Assembly (NCBI GenBank): GCA_964632495.1 | Contig: CAZWDS010000006.1 | Location: forward strand, 1 to 64,000 | Direction: 5' to 3' | Source of the DNA: CALKXV01 sp964632495 | Lineage (GTDB): Bacteria; Pseudomonadota; Alphaproteobacteria; Rhodobacterales; Rhodobacteraceae | Length of the DNA stretch: 64,000 bases | Position numbers and translations under genes: made by a program | Notes under the pieces: model-generated | Told to the model about the DNA's origin: nothing | The model's database searches: none | Seen by the model: only the letters and a program-made list of their open reading frames with translations | Part shown: piece after piece, positions 32,539-41,529 of the stretch | Numbering within the stretch: the stretch's first letter is position 1 | Layout of the letters: every line of letters begins with the position of its first letter

Positions 32539-34743
32539 TCAAAACTCGCGCCACTCTTCAGCATCGTCTTCGACTTTCAATGCGAGCGGACCATCTGTTG
32601 GGGAAACTGGTAACGCCTCTGACAGCGGCGCGGCCTCTTGCGGTACCATGGAAGTAGTTGCATCTGCCTTTGTTGTGCTCAGTTGCTCTTTAGGTTGCTG
32701 AGATTTCGACAGTGATGTGCTGGTCGTGAAGTAGCCAACAAAATCCCGTAGCGCGGTCGCGCGCTGTGCAAGGCTTGTAGCGGCGGCTGTGCCTTCTTCG
32801 GATATTGCCGCAGTTTTCTGCGTCGTTGAGTCTATTTCGCTCATTGCAGAGTTGATTTCGCTGACCCCGGTGGCCTGCTCGCTGCTGGCTGCAAAAATTC
32901 CTTCGATGCCATTGGAGACGACCGAGACCGACGATACAATTTCGTTCAAGGCATCGCCTGTTTTCTTCACAAGGTCCGAACCGGTCGCCACCTGCTTTTC
33001 TGAATTTCCGATCAATTCAGAGATATCACGTGCGGATTCAGAAGCACGTTGCGCAAGGGCACGCACCTCTGACGCCACAACAGCAAAACCGCTACCAGCT
33101 TCCCCTGCGCGCGCGGCTTCGACGCCTGCATTCAAAGCCAACAGGTTGGTCTGGAACGCAATGGCGTCGATAACTTCGATGATCTTGCGAACTTCGACAG
33201 AGCCGGCCTCTATCTTCTCCATCGCTGAAATCGCGTCGTTGACAATTTTGCCACCCGACTCGGCGTGGTCCGTCGCGCTTTGCGCCGCCTTGGTTGCATC
33301 TTCGGCATTCTGTGCATTGCTTTTAATTGTGCCAGACATTTCTTCCATTGACGCCGACGTCTCTTCGACCGTGGCCGCCTGACGTTCGCAACGGGCTGAC
33401 AGATCGCTTGCATTGTCTGCGATGGCTCCAGATTCTTCTAAAATGGCGGCCGACGACAGGTGGATATCACTGACCAGTTCGGCCAGCTTTTCCATTGTCT
33501 TGTTATACGCGTTTCGCATCACCGAAAAATCAAGGGAGCCAGAGTTTTCAAGACGCAAAGTCAAGTCGCCTTCCGCAAGCGCCAGAAGAGCGTCAGTCAT
33601 AATTTCCAGCTCAGACTTCCAGTCTGTGAGATTGGTGGCGAACTTCACAACTTTGTAGGGCACGCCATCAGGATCAAGAATCGGATTGTAACTTGCCTGA
33701 AGCCAGATTTCGCCACCGTCTTTCGCGAACCTTTTGTATAGATCCTGATGAACTTCCCCACGACGCAGGGCTGCCCAAAACTCTTGAAATCTTTCGCTAT
33801 TCGCATACTCGGGGTGCACAAAAATAGAATGATTTTTGCCGACGATTTCGTCTAATTCGTATCCACTCACGTCCAAAAAGTTGTCGTTCGCGTTGATAAT
33901 GGTGCCATCAAGCTCGAACTCGACAACAGCTTGCGCACCCGAAATTGCGTGCATTTGGCTTTTTTGATCGGCCGCAACAGTCTTTGCTTCGGTGATGTCC
34001 GTGGCGTATTTTACGATCTTATAGGGCCGACCTTCCCCGTCGAAAATTGGGTTATAGCTGGCTTGGATCCAAACAGCGCGACCATCTTTGCTGAAGCGTT
34101 TGAACTCGGAAGACACGAACTTTCCCTTGTCGAGATCTTGCCAAAACGCTTTGTATTCAGGACTTTCCGCATAGACCTTATCGACGAAGATGCGATGGTG
34201 CTTGCCAACAACTTCCGCCTTTGAATACCCCATGACGCTTAGAAAGTTATCGTTTGCCCGAAGGATCGTTCCATCAAGATCAAACTCGATCACAGCCTGA
34301 GACCGCGAAATTGCATCCAGCTGCCCGCTCGAATCCGCCGACTTCAGCACCCTTTCTGTCACATCAATCGCAAATTTAACGACTTTCTCAACCGTTCCAT
34401 CGGGACCAAAAATCGGGTTGTAGGATGCTTCGATGTAGACCGTTTCACCGTCTTTTCGAAGCCGTGCAAACTGCTCACTCCGGGCTTTGCCTGCTGCAAG
34501 GTCTTGCCAGAATTCGGTGTACGTTGGACTGTTCGCAATCGACGGCGCAACAAACATACTGTGGTGCCGACCGACTATTTCGTCTTCCGTATAGCCAAGC
34601 ACCTGCAGGAAGTTTTCATTCGCGCTGACAATGGTTCCGTCTGGATCAAACCAAATAATCGCCTGCACCTTGTCGAGCGCTTCAAAGCCCAATTCATATG
34701 CGGATTTAACTTGAGACTTGGGCTTGCGTTTTAGAAATGACAT
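32539..34743 (-). CDS. Soluble chemoreceptor with three PAS domains
   Basis: 734 aa, no signal or membrane helix. Three tandem PAS/PAC repeats at about 20-135, 140-255 and 262-377; each has the GTI-x-x-ANxNFLxVxGYxxxEIVGxxH pattern and an ASYNPIF/ASYNPIL strand. Then a HAMP-like stretch (ALAEGDLTLRLENSG) and an MCP signalling domain at about 430-690 with the hairpin tip IAFQTNLLALNAGVEAARAG. The last residues EEWREF fit the xWxxF CheR-tethering pentapeptide at the end of an acidic linker. Repeats are closely alike, so they arose by recent duplication. No che genes nearby; a flavin- or heme-type redox signal is the usual guess for such PAS repeats. Confidence 0.92.
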   Translation of the reverse strand: MSFLKRKPKSQVKSAYELGFEALDKVQAIIWFDPDGTIVSANENFLQVLGYTEDEIVGRHHSMFVAPSIANSPTYTEFWQDLAAGKARSEQFARLRKDGETVYIEASYNPIFGPDGTVEKVVKFAIDVTERVLKSADSSGQLDAISRSQAVIEFDLDGTILRANDNFLSVMGYSKAEVVGKHHRIFVDKVYAESPEYKAFWQDLDKGKFVSSEFKRFSKDGRAVWIQASYNPIFDGEGRPYKIVKYATDITEAKTVAADQKSQMHAISGAQAVVEFELDGTIINANDNFLDVSGYELDEIVGKNHSIFVHPEYANSERFQEFWAALRRGEVHQDLYKRFAKDGGEIWLQASYNPILDPDGVPYKVVKFATNLTDWKSELEIMTDALLALAEGDLTLRLENSGSLDFSVMRNAYNKTMEKLAELVSDIHLSSAAILEESGAIADNASDLSARCERQAATVEETSASMEEMSGTIKSNAQNAEDATKAAQSATDHAESGGKIVNDAISAMEKIEAGSVEVRKIIEVIDAIAFQTNLLALNAGVEAARAGEAGSGFAVVASEVRALAQRASESARDISELIGNSEKQVATGSDLVKKTGDALNEIVSSVSVVSNGIEGIFAASSEQATGVSEINSAMSEIDSTTQKTAAISEEGTAAATSLAQRATALRDFVGYFTTSTSLSKSQQPKEQLSTTKADATTSMVPQEAAPLSEALPVSPTDGPLALKVEDDAEEWREF

Positions 34744-34849
34744 CCGACTTCCATTTTTCTGACTCGGGATGTCAATATCGGCAATATCTTGTCAGTCTGT
34801 TACCGAAAGCTATTCAGCTTAAAAATTTAGCATCTAGGCCATCTAAGTC

Positions 34850-36301
34850 TTACTGAGCAGACTTAATGAATGGGTAGGCTTGTTTGAACATGTGATAGGC
34901 GCTCTCGAAAGCCCCGCTCAGATCGGCCTTCGGTGAAATAGTACGCTGGACGCGCGGCGCGGTCATCAGTCTTTCGATATCGGCGCCTATTGCAGAAGCC
35001 ATGCCCAACCGGGCAGCGCCAAGTGCCGCACCAAACTCACCCCTTGCAGGCAGACGCAGCGGAACATTCAGAACCGTTGCAATCAATTCCAGCCAATAGT
35101 CCGACGCAGCGCCGCCTCCGATGGCCATCAAGGCATCCAGTTGCGCGTCGGTGGCCTTCAGCGCTTCGAAGCTGTCGCGAAGGCCGAAGGCAACGCCTTC
35201 CAGAACGGCTTGGGTCAGATCCTCGGTGGTTGTGCTGGCGGATAACCCCGTAAAGCTGCCCCGGATATCAGCGTCATTGTGCGGGGTGCGTTCGCCAGAC
35301 AGGTATGGCAAAAACCGCACGGCTGAAGGCGCACGCAACTCTTGCCCCAAGGCGGTCGTCAGATCGGCCGGCGATTTGCCCGTGATCGTTGCAAGCCAGT
35401 TCAAACTGTCCGTTGCCGACAGCATCACGCCCATCTGATACCATCGGCCAGGCACGGCATGGCAAAAGGTATGCACAGCTGTGTCCGGCGCCGGGCGATA
35501 CCCATCGCGCGCGGCTAACAAAACGCCCGAAGTCCCAAGCGAGACGAAACCATCACCCTCGTTCAACGCGCCGATGCCACAGGCTGCTGCCGCGTTGTCC
35601 CCGGCGCCCCCTGCAACGGTGACAGGCCCGCTCAGGCCCCACTTAGCCATCAGATCAGAGCGAAGTTCACCGGCCGCGTCCGAGCCTTCCACAAGCCGCG
35701 GCATGTGATCAGCGCACATGCCTCCTGCGGCCAACAAGGTGTCCGACCAATCGCGTGTGCCAACGTCCAGCCAAGACGTCCCCGCACTGTCCGACATGTC
35801 TGCAACGCAGTCTCCGGTCAGATGAAAATTCAGGTAAGCTGCGGGCAGCAAGACTTTGGCTACGTTAGCAAAAACCTCTGGTTCGTTTTTTTGCACCCAA
35901 ACCAGTTTTGGCGCAGTGAACCCGGGGAAAACGATGTTGCCAGACAAGGCGCGGACTTGATCGGTCGCGTCCAGAACTGCGGCTTCGGCGTGACTTCTTG
36001 TATCGTTCCACAAGATGCAAGGACGCAGCACTCCGCCGTTCTTATCCAGCAAAGTGGCCCCGTGCATATGCCCCGCCACACCAATCCCCTTCAGGCTGGC
36101 AAACGCAGGGTAAATCTGCCTCATCTCATCGATGGCACCGTCCAAGGCGTGGATCCAATGCGCCGGGTCCTGCTCGGACCACCCGCTTGCCGGATGCGCG
36201 ACGCTATAGTGCCGTTCGGTCGCGCCAATCGGCTCCCCGTCTGCATCCACCAAAAGTGCCCGCAGACCCGAGGTACCCAGATCAATCCCAAGAAACGACA
36301 T
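34850..36301 (-). CDS. xylB: Xylulokinase
   Basis: 483 aa. FGGY carbohydrate kinase: N-terminal FLGIDLGTSGLRALLVDADG, HMHGATLLDKNGGVLRPCIL with catalytic-region WNDTRSHAEA, FPGFTAPKLVWVQKNEPEVF, GGAGDNAAAACGIGALNEGD, and AIGGGAASDYWLELIATVLN near the C-terminus. Length and motifs fit D-xylulose kinase. No xylose isomerase is present; neighbours are a Gfo/Idh/MocA oxidoreductase and a LacI regulator. A GC-rich hairpin separates it from the oxidoreductase gene upstream. Confidence 0.9.
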   Translation of the reverse strand: MSFLGIDLGTSGLRALLVDADGEPIGATERHYSVAHPASGWSEQDPAHWIHALDGAIDEMRQIYPAFASLKGIGVAGHMHGATLLDKNGGVLRPCILWNDTRSHAEAAVLDATDQVRALSGNIVFPGFTAPKLVWVQKNEPEVFANVAKVLLPAAYLNFHLTGDCVADMSDSAGTSWLDVGTRDWSDTLLAAGGMCADHMPRLVEGSDAAGELRSDLMAKWGLSGPVTVAGGAGDNAAAACGIGALNEGDGFVSLGTSGVLLAARDGYRPAPDTAVHTFCHAVPGRWYQMGVMLSATDSLNWLATITGKSPADLTTALGQELRAPSAVRFLPYLSGERTPHNDADIRGSFTGLSASTTTEDLTQAVLEGVAFGLRDSFEALKATDAQLDALMAIGGGAASDYWLELIATVLNVPLRLPARGEFGAALGAARLGMASAIGADIERLMTAPRVQRTISPKADLSGAFESAYHMFKQAYPFIKSAQ

Positions 36302-36366
36302 GAGTGATTTCTTTCCTAAAGAGCTACGCCCAACTCACTGTACTATACTGATGAAAGGTCAGCTGG

Positions 36367-36400
36367 AAAGGCCGCCGTATGGAAGGGCAAGGCGGCCTTT
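36367..36400. terminator. Strong hairpin between xylB and the oxidoreductase gene
   Basis: AAAGGCCGCC (36367-36376) pairs perfectly with GGCGGCCTTT (36391-36400) around a 14-base loop. Only three or four T follow on either strand. On the minus strand it would end or weaken transcription from the oxidoreductase gene into xylB. Confidence 0.6.
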
Positions 36401-36411
36401 TCGAAAGCAGG

Positions 36412-37548
36412 CTAGTGCAATTTTGCGGGAGCCTGCTCTAGTAACTTTTCTGCCAGTTCCGGCGGCAAAGGTGCGGGACGCGTGCACCGCGTCGTCATCT
36501 CAACGAACTGGCCACTATCACCAGAAGCCAACACGCCCGTTAAAACTTCGACCGTATGAAGCGCCATATCTAACGAGCAGCGATGCGGGAAACCGTCTTG
36601 GATCGCCAAAGCCATTTCCGCCAATCCCGCGGTTCGGCAATTGGCCCTGCCGCCATCATTGATCTTGCCCAAAGGATGCGCCCAAGGGTTAAGTTTCTGC
36701 GTGCCAGTCTGTGCCCGGGTTAAATCAAGATCACCGCAAAAGTAGTTCGGGTCCGGTAGTTCAAGCGAGCCTTTGGTGCCGTAAAGCTCTATCGGTCTAT
36801 GCCCTTGTCCCCAAACGTCCCATGACGCCACCCAAGTGATGATGGCGCCGCTTTCAAACTCCAAAAGCGCATGGATGGTCGTCGGGGTGTTCAATGGTCT
36901 CGCTTCACGCTTCAGCTCAGACAAAACGGTGCGGGTTTTGGACGGCGTTGAACTCAAAGCACCGACCCGAACGACGGGACCCAGTAGTTGCACAAGGTTG
37001 GTGATATAGTACGGACCAAGGTCCAGAACCGGCCCGGCCCCCGGTTGGTGGAAAAATTTCGGGTTCGGATGCCTGTTTTCCATCCCATGGCTTATCACGA
37101 AGGCGGTGCCACAGGTGATGTCGCCGATCATCCCATCGTCGATCAAGGCACGGGCTTGTTGATGCGATGCACCCAAAAACGTGTCAGGAGCCGCACCAAC
37201 ACGCAAACCGCGCAATTTGGCCAACCGAAAAATCTCGGCCCCCTCTTCCATCGTCAAACCCAAGGGCTTTTCAGAATACACATGTTTCCCGGAAATCAAT
37301 ATCTTAGACAAAATTTCGAAATGCGCAATTGGAGCCGTTAAATTGACAATAATATCAATGTCATCTGCGTCCAAAAGCCCATCGACCGTTTCGGCGCGCA
37401 CCAGAAATTCAGCCGCACGCGCCTTTGCCACCTCCATTTTCAGGTCAGCAACTGCCCGTATCTCAATTCCACGAAACATCGGCGCAAATCGCAAATAAGC
37501 CGTCGAAATACTGCCGCAGCCTATAATGCCGACACCCAGCTTGCTCAT
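36412..37548 (-). CDS. Gfo/Idh/MocA-family NAD(P)-dependent oxidoreductase
   Basis: 378 aa. Rossmann start VGIIGCGSISTAYLRFAPMF, then the family EKPLGLTM motif with Lys (VYSEKPLGLTMEEGAEIF) and the C-terminal alpha/beta sandwich (ELYGTKGSLELPDPNYF). Catalytic His region near GAGPVLDLGPYYITNLVQLL. Acts on a sugar or polyol; with the kinase next to it a pentose or sugar-alcohol route is likely. Divergent from the LacI gene, which probably controls it. Confidence 0.88.
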   Translation of the reverse strand: MSKLGVGIIGCGSISTAYLRFAPMFRGIEIRAVADLKMEVAKARAAEFLVRAETVDGLLDADDIDIIVNLTAPIAHFEILSKILISGKHVYSEKPLGLTMEEGAEIFRLAKLRGLRVGAAPDTFLGASHQQARALIDDGMIGDITCGTAFVISHGMENRHPNPKFFHQPGAGPVLDLGPYYITNLVQLLGPVVRVGALSSTPSKTRTVLSELKREARPLNTPTTIHALLEFESGAIITWVASWDVWGQGHRPIELYGTKGSLELPDPNYFCGDLDLTRAQTGTQKLNPWAHPLGKINDGGRANCRTAGLAEMALAIQDGFPHRCSLDMALHTVEVLTGVLASGDSGQFVEMTTRCTRPAPLPPELAEKLLEQAPAKLH

Positions 37549-37668
37549 CTTGTCGTCCCACAGATTGAATTAAAGAAGGCTTGCGAAGGCCTTTCGTTGC
37601 GCGATGAATAAAGTTGGCCGTCTTTCTTTATGTTGCTTTTCCCTTGTCGGCGTTCAAAGGCACCAAAC

Positions 37669-38025
37669 TCAACGTGTAGGACCCGCGGTGTCGGCCGCGC
37701 TTGCTGTAACCGCGATGCCATAACCGGCGCTGCCAGTGTCATCCCCAACACTGGCTTTTTCGGGGCGAATGCCGAACCAGACGGCGCCGATCGCCTGCCG
37801 TGAGCAGTTGTTTCCGCCAAACGGGAAGGTGAGGTTTCCCGCTTCTAAAAGACCACCATCAATCCGGACGTCCGGGGTGACCTTAAACACGTCAAACGCA
37901 ACCAGAGGTTTCTGAAACTGTCCGCCAAAAGCCATAGGCTGCAAGCTGGTATTGCGCAGCCTTAGTGCCGCGCCCATCAAAGCGATCAATACGTTTGAGA
38001 TCAGCAAAATCGCAGTCCAGTCCAT
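37669..38025 (-). CDS. Hypothetical small membrane-anchored protein
   Basis: 118 aa. N-terminal helix MDWTAILLISNVLIALMGAA would anchor it, followed by a soluble part with one Cys (GGNNCSRQAIG). I do not recognise the family. Ribosome site is weak and overlapping frames exist, so this may not be a gene. It fills the gap between the oxidoreductase and LacI genes. Confidence 0.35.
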   Translation of the reverse strand: MDWTAILLISNVLIALMGAALRLRNTSLQPMAFGGQFQKPLVAFDVFKVTPDVRIDGGLLEAGNLTFPFGGNNCSRQAIGAVWFGIRPEKASVGDDTGSAGYGIAVTASAADTAGPTR

Positions 38026-38037
38026 CGAAAGTTTCGC

Positions 38038-38047
38038 ATTACGTAAT
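38038..38047. promoter_or_regulatory. Possible LacI-type operator
   Basis: ATTACGTAAT is a perfect 10-bp palindrome with the central CG usual for LacI-family sites, about 60 bases before the LacI-family gene and next to the opposite start at 38025. Short, so chance cannot be excluded. Confidence 0.3.
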
Positions 38048-38105
38048 CGTTATAGTAGGGGGATAATGTTATAGATTCAATTTTCAAGAGTCTTTGAAAC
38101 TTGGC

Positions 38106-39071
38106 ATGGATCCAGCTCAAAATGAGATTATGACGCCACCTGAACGATCAGAACGACCCACACTAAAAACGATTTCCCAACTCTCTGGCTTTGCCGTGCC
38201 AACCGTATCGCGAGCCCTGAAAGATGCGCCAGACATAGGAAAATCGACCCGTGAAACCGTGCAGAGAATCGCACGCGAAATTGGTTACGTGCCCAACCGT
38301 GCTGGCGTACGTTTGAAGACCGGAAGAACCAACGTGATTTCCTTGGTGCTTTCAAGCGACCACGACATGATGAACCACACCACGCGGCTGATCTCGGCAA
38401 TCGCGGGGGAATTGCGCGACACAGACTACCAATTGATCATCACACCCTACTTCGCCAACGAAGAGCCGATGAAGCCGGTAAAGTACATTGTCGAAAGTGG
38501 TTCGGCCGATGCAGTGATCCTTAACCAGACCGAGCCCGATGACGCCCGGATTACCTATTTGTTGGACCGCAATTTCCCCTTCGCAACGTATGGGCGCACA
38601 AGCGCCAGTGACCAACACGCCTATTTTGATTTCGATAACGAAAAATTTGGCCGCTACGCGATCCGCACACTGGCAAACCGTGGCAGAAGAAACATTCTTT
38701 TGATCGCACCACCCCGCAATCACAACTATGCCCACTTGATGATCACTGGCGCGACCGATGCGGCAAGCAATCTCGGTGTCGATCTTAGCATTCTCGAAGC
38801 GGCCACCAGTGATGATCGGACGGGCGTCATCCAATCAGCGGCGACAGAATACTTGCGCCGCAATCCAACACTAGACGGTATTCTCTCAGCCTCTACCGCT
38901 GCGGCACTAGCCAGCGTTGCTGCGATCGAGGCGATGAATCGTACGGTTGCCGAAGACGTGGAACGTGCGGGTGCATTCCTGGCCAAGGCCACCATTCAAG
39001 CTATCAATCAGCCCGACTTGCCTCCTATGCAAGACCTGGACTTCCCGCTGGAAAAGAACGAACCGACGTAA
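38106..39071 (+). CDS. LacI-family regulator, effector domain apparently shortened
   Basis: 321 aa. HTH and hinge: LKTISQLSGFAVPTVSRALK, STRETVQRIAREIGYVPNRA. Periplasmic-binding-like core follows (NVISLVLSSDHDMMN, YIVESGSADAVILNQTEPDD, ANRGRRNILLIAPPRNHNYA). Near the C-terminus the text runs from EAMNRTVAEDV straight into ERAGAFLAKATIQAINQPDL; relatives have about 25-30 residues between these parts (a strand and loop of the second subdomain). It may be an in-frame deletion that leaves DNA binding but weakens ligand response. Start is uncertain among 38094, 38106 and 38130; none has a good ribosome site. Confidence 0.8.
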   Translation: MDPAQNEIMTPPERSERPTLKTISQLSGFAVPTVSRALKDAPDIGKSTRETVQRIAREIGYVPNRAGVRLKTGRTNVISLVLSSDHDMMNHTTRLISAIAGELRDTDYQLIITPYFANEEPMKPVKYIVESGSADAVILNQTEPDDARITYLLDRNFPFATYGRTSASDQHAYFDFDNEKFGRYAIRTLANRGRRNILLIAPPRNHNYAHLMITGATDAASNLGVDLSILEAATSDDRTGVIQSAATEYLRRNPTLDGILSASTAAALASVAAIEAMNRTVAEDVERAGAFLAKATIQAINQPDLPPMQDLDFPLEKNEPT

Positions 39072-39089
39072 AAGACCCCCGCCAATGGT

Positions 39090-39941
39090 CTAAGCCAATC
39101 TGGTCAAAAGAACCTCTGCCGTGACCAGCACCGGATTACCTAAGTGGCTTAACCGTCCCGTCATCACATTGCCCCCATCCACTCCGACGATCGCAATGTC
39201 TGCTCCGGGAGTTTCCCCCACCTTGGGTGTCGTTTCGGCTTCAAGGATCAGAAATTCCGTTGCAAAACTGTCCAGAGTGCGACCATCTTCGAAGTCTGCG
39301 CCGATAAGGCTGCCCAATCCCTGTACCTTTGCCCTTTGCCATCCAAGCGTGGCGCAAGATTGGGCCAGCGCTTCGGCAAACTCGGTGTTCGGCAGGATCC
39401 GCAATACCGCCGCGTCTGCGTCTTGAGATTTGCCGACGGACCTTGGTTGGAAAATCGAAAACCCCGTTTCCGCGTCAGGTCGCCGGTCAAAATGCGCATC
39501 CTGCGTAGCATAACCATGCGCGGTGACATCCGTGGTCAAGATCGTTTGCTCGGGCAAAATGTGGCCAAGGCGAACAGGCGCATCAGGCGCACGCCAAAGC
39601 CCGTGACCATGTAGAAAACTCTCGCCACCAAACTGCCCGACCGTAAAACCAATACGATCAATCACCGCCGGCGCGGGCAAGTCGTGACGGTCCGAGTACC
39701 AGACGATGGTATGCTCGGTGGGTTGGTCACTTGGTAAAACATAGCTCAGATGATCGACCGATGCGTCAGCGAACTCGATCCAAGCCCCAACCAAACCCGC
39801 CTGTTTCATCGCATTTGCAATCGCCCTGTCCAACGGAATACCCGCAGCCAAAGTCAGCGAAATGGGCTGGGTCTGGGTGGGATGAAGATCAATCGTCTTT
39901 CCCGATGCTGGCCCCGGATGGAGTGCAACTTTCACGGTCAC
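39090..39941 (-). CDS. Tandem PPC (DUF296)-like domain protein
   Basis: 283 aa. Two units resembling the plants-and-prokaryotes-conserved domain: residues about 20-145 (LAAGIPLDRAIANAMKQAGL, HGHGLWRAPDAPVRLGHILP) and 175-283 (LPNTEFAEALAQSCATLGWQ, ending GNPVLVTAEVLLTRL). His-rich segment SFLHGHG may bind metal. Prokaryotic members are trimeric with unclear roles. Its start overlaps the acyl-CoA synthetase stop by four bases, so it belongs to that operon; a small-molecule or CoA-linked role is inferred. Assignment by pattern only. Confidence 0.6.
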   Translation of the reverse strand: MTVKVALHPGPASGKTIDLHPTQTQPISLTLAAGIPLDRAIANAMKQAGLVGAWIEFADASVDHLSYVLPSDQPTEHTIVWYSDRHDLPAPAVIDRIGFTVGQFGGESFLHGHGLWRAPDAPVRLGHILPEQTILTTDVTAHGYATQDAHFDRRPDAETGFSIFQPRSVGKSQDADAAVLRILPNTEFAEALAQSCATLGWQRAKVQGLGSLIGADFEDGRTLDSFATEFLILEAETTPKVGETPGADIAIVGVDGGNVMTGRLSHLGNPVLVTAEVLLTRLA

Positions 39942-41488
39942 GTCTCTTCGCGATCGGCCATCAGACGTTCCAATTCGTCACGGATCAACCGTTTGGCCAG
40001 TTTGCCGTAGCCAGACTTGGGGATTTCCTCCCAGAAATGGAAGGCACGCGGTATTTTATAGCTGGCCAGCGTTGCACGAAGATGGGCATCCAACTCGGCG
40101 GGCGTCACGGTTTGACCGGGCTCTAACGTGCTGACAGCCACACCGATTTCGCCCCATTTTGGATCGGGCATGCCGAAAACAGCCGTCTCAGAGATCGCCG
40201 GGTGTTGCAGGATTTTCTCTTCAATCTCGCGGGGATAGATGTTTGAGCCGCCCGAAATATACATGTCCGACGCGCGCCCCGTGATATAGACGAACCCCTC
40301 GGCGTCGATATGCCCAAGGTCGCCTGTGCGGAACCAGCCGTTGCGAAAGCTCTTTTCGTTGGCCTCTGGGTTGTTCCAGTAGCCCGCAAAAACCGCAGGC
40401 CCTGTGACGCAGATTTCACCGCTTTGGCCCGGGTCGCATTCGGCCCCCGCATCGTCCTGGATTTGCACCTGCATGCCCGTGCGCGGATAGCCGCAAGTGC
40501 CGGTGCGAAAATCGTCACCTGTGGAATGATCGGCTGGCGGCAAAACGGTGATCGCGCCTGTCACCTCACCCAAGCCAAAGTACTGCACCAACACCGGCCC
40601 CAGCGTGTCCAAGGCGCGGATTTGATCCGTCCGGTACATCGGTGCGCCTGCATAGATAATGTGACGCAGGCTGCTGTGGTCGTAGGTTGTCACTTCCGGC
40701 GCTTCGACCATCAGCTTCAGGATCGTCGGAACCGTGAAGATGTTCGTCACACGCCACTTTTCGATCAGCGACCAAATCTCATTCGTGTCGAATTTGGGCG
40801 CGGTGGTCAGAATGGTCGGCGCGCCTTTCGCCACCATCAGCAGTTGGTGCATCCCCGCCCCATGGGACAGAGGCGCAACCACCAAAGAGGCATCTTCATG
40901 GGTCGTGCCCGGCACAAGATCGGCCAGATGGTTGTTGATCACGAACCCAAGCTGACCATGGGTCAGCACCGCCGCCTTGGGTCGCCCGGTGGTGCCGGAT
41001 GTGAAAAAGAACCAACAGGGATCGTCTCGGTCAACATCTGCAAGGTCAGGGGCGTCACCCATGAAAGCCGCCATCAGATCATCAATGTCAGGGCCAAAAT
41101 CAGCTTGGCCAATTGCGATGCGGGTTTCAATATCCGGTGCTTCAATCACGGCATGATCCGGGAAATCCGCATGGCAGATCAGCACCTTGGCCCCCGAAAG
41201 CTCGGCCATCCAAGCCAGATCATCAGGTGCGCCGCGAAAGTTCGCAGGCACCCAGATCGCGCCCAGCCGCAAACAGGCAAAGAAGCTTTCATACATCTGG
41301 TTGCAGTTCTGCGCCTGCACCAGAACGCGGTCGCCTTTGGTGACACTCGCATGGGACGCCAAGACCCCGGCCATGCGTTTTACGCGCTCGTCAAACGCCG
41401 CCCAGTCCCAAACGTTATCTCCCCAAATAAACGCTGGTCTATCGCCAAGCCGCCGCGCCTGCTGCTCGACCAGATGGGCAAGGTTCAT
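39938..41488 (-). CDS. Acyl-CoA synthetase (AMP-forming)
   Basis: 516 aa. ANL superfamily: P-loop-like FFTSGTTGRPKAAVLTHGQL, A5 region QYFGLGEVTGAITVLPP, GWFRTGDLGHIDAEGFVYIT and the C-terminal Lys in IPKSGYGKLAKRLIRDEL. Activates a carboxylic acid, fatty or aromatic, to its CoA thioester. ATG 41488 gives the family N-terminus MNLAHLVEQQARRLG but has no clear ribosome site; a GTG at 41533 overlapping the thiolase stop is the alternative. Couples to the thiolase before it and PPC-like gene after it. Confidence 0.9.
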   Translation of the reverse strand: MNLAHLVEQQARRLGDRPAFIWGDNVWDWAAFDERVKRMAGVLASHASVTKGDRVLVQAQNCNQMYESFFACLRLGAIWVPANFRGAPDDLAWMAELSGAKVLICHADFPDHAVIEAPDIETRIAIGQADFGPDIDDLMAAFMGDAPDLADVDRDDPCWFFFTSGTTGRPKAAVLTHGQLGFVINNHLADLVPGTTHEDASLVVAPLSHGAGMHQLLMVAKGAPTILTTAPKFDTNEIWSLIEKWRVTNIFTVPTILKLMVEAPEVTTYDHSSLRHIIYAGAPMYRTDQIRALDTLGPVLVQYFGLGEVTGAITVLPPADHSTGDDFRTGTCGYPRTGMQVQIQDDAGAECDPGQSGEICVTGPAVFAGYWNNPEANEKSFRNGWFRTGDLGHIDAEGFVYITGRASDMYISGGSNIYPREIEEKILQHPAISETAVFGMPDPKWGEIGVAVSTLEPGQTVTPAELDAHLRATLASYKIPRAFHFWEEIPKSGYGKLAKRLIRDELERLMADREET

Positions 41489-41529
41489 CGTCCGTGTGGA
41501 CCATGGGGCCAGCGCCGTCTTGGACGACC

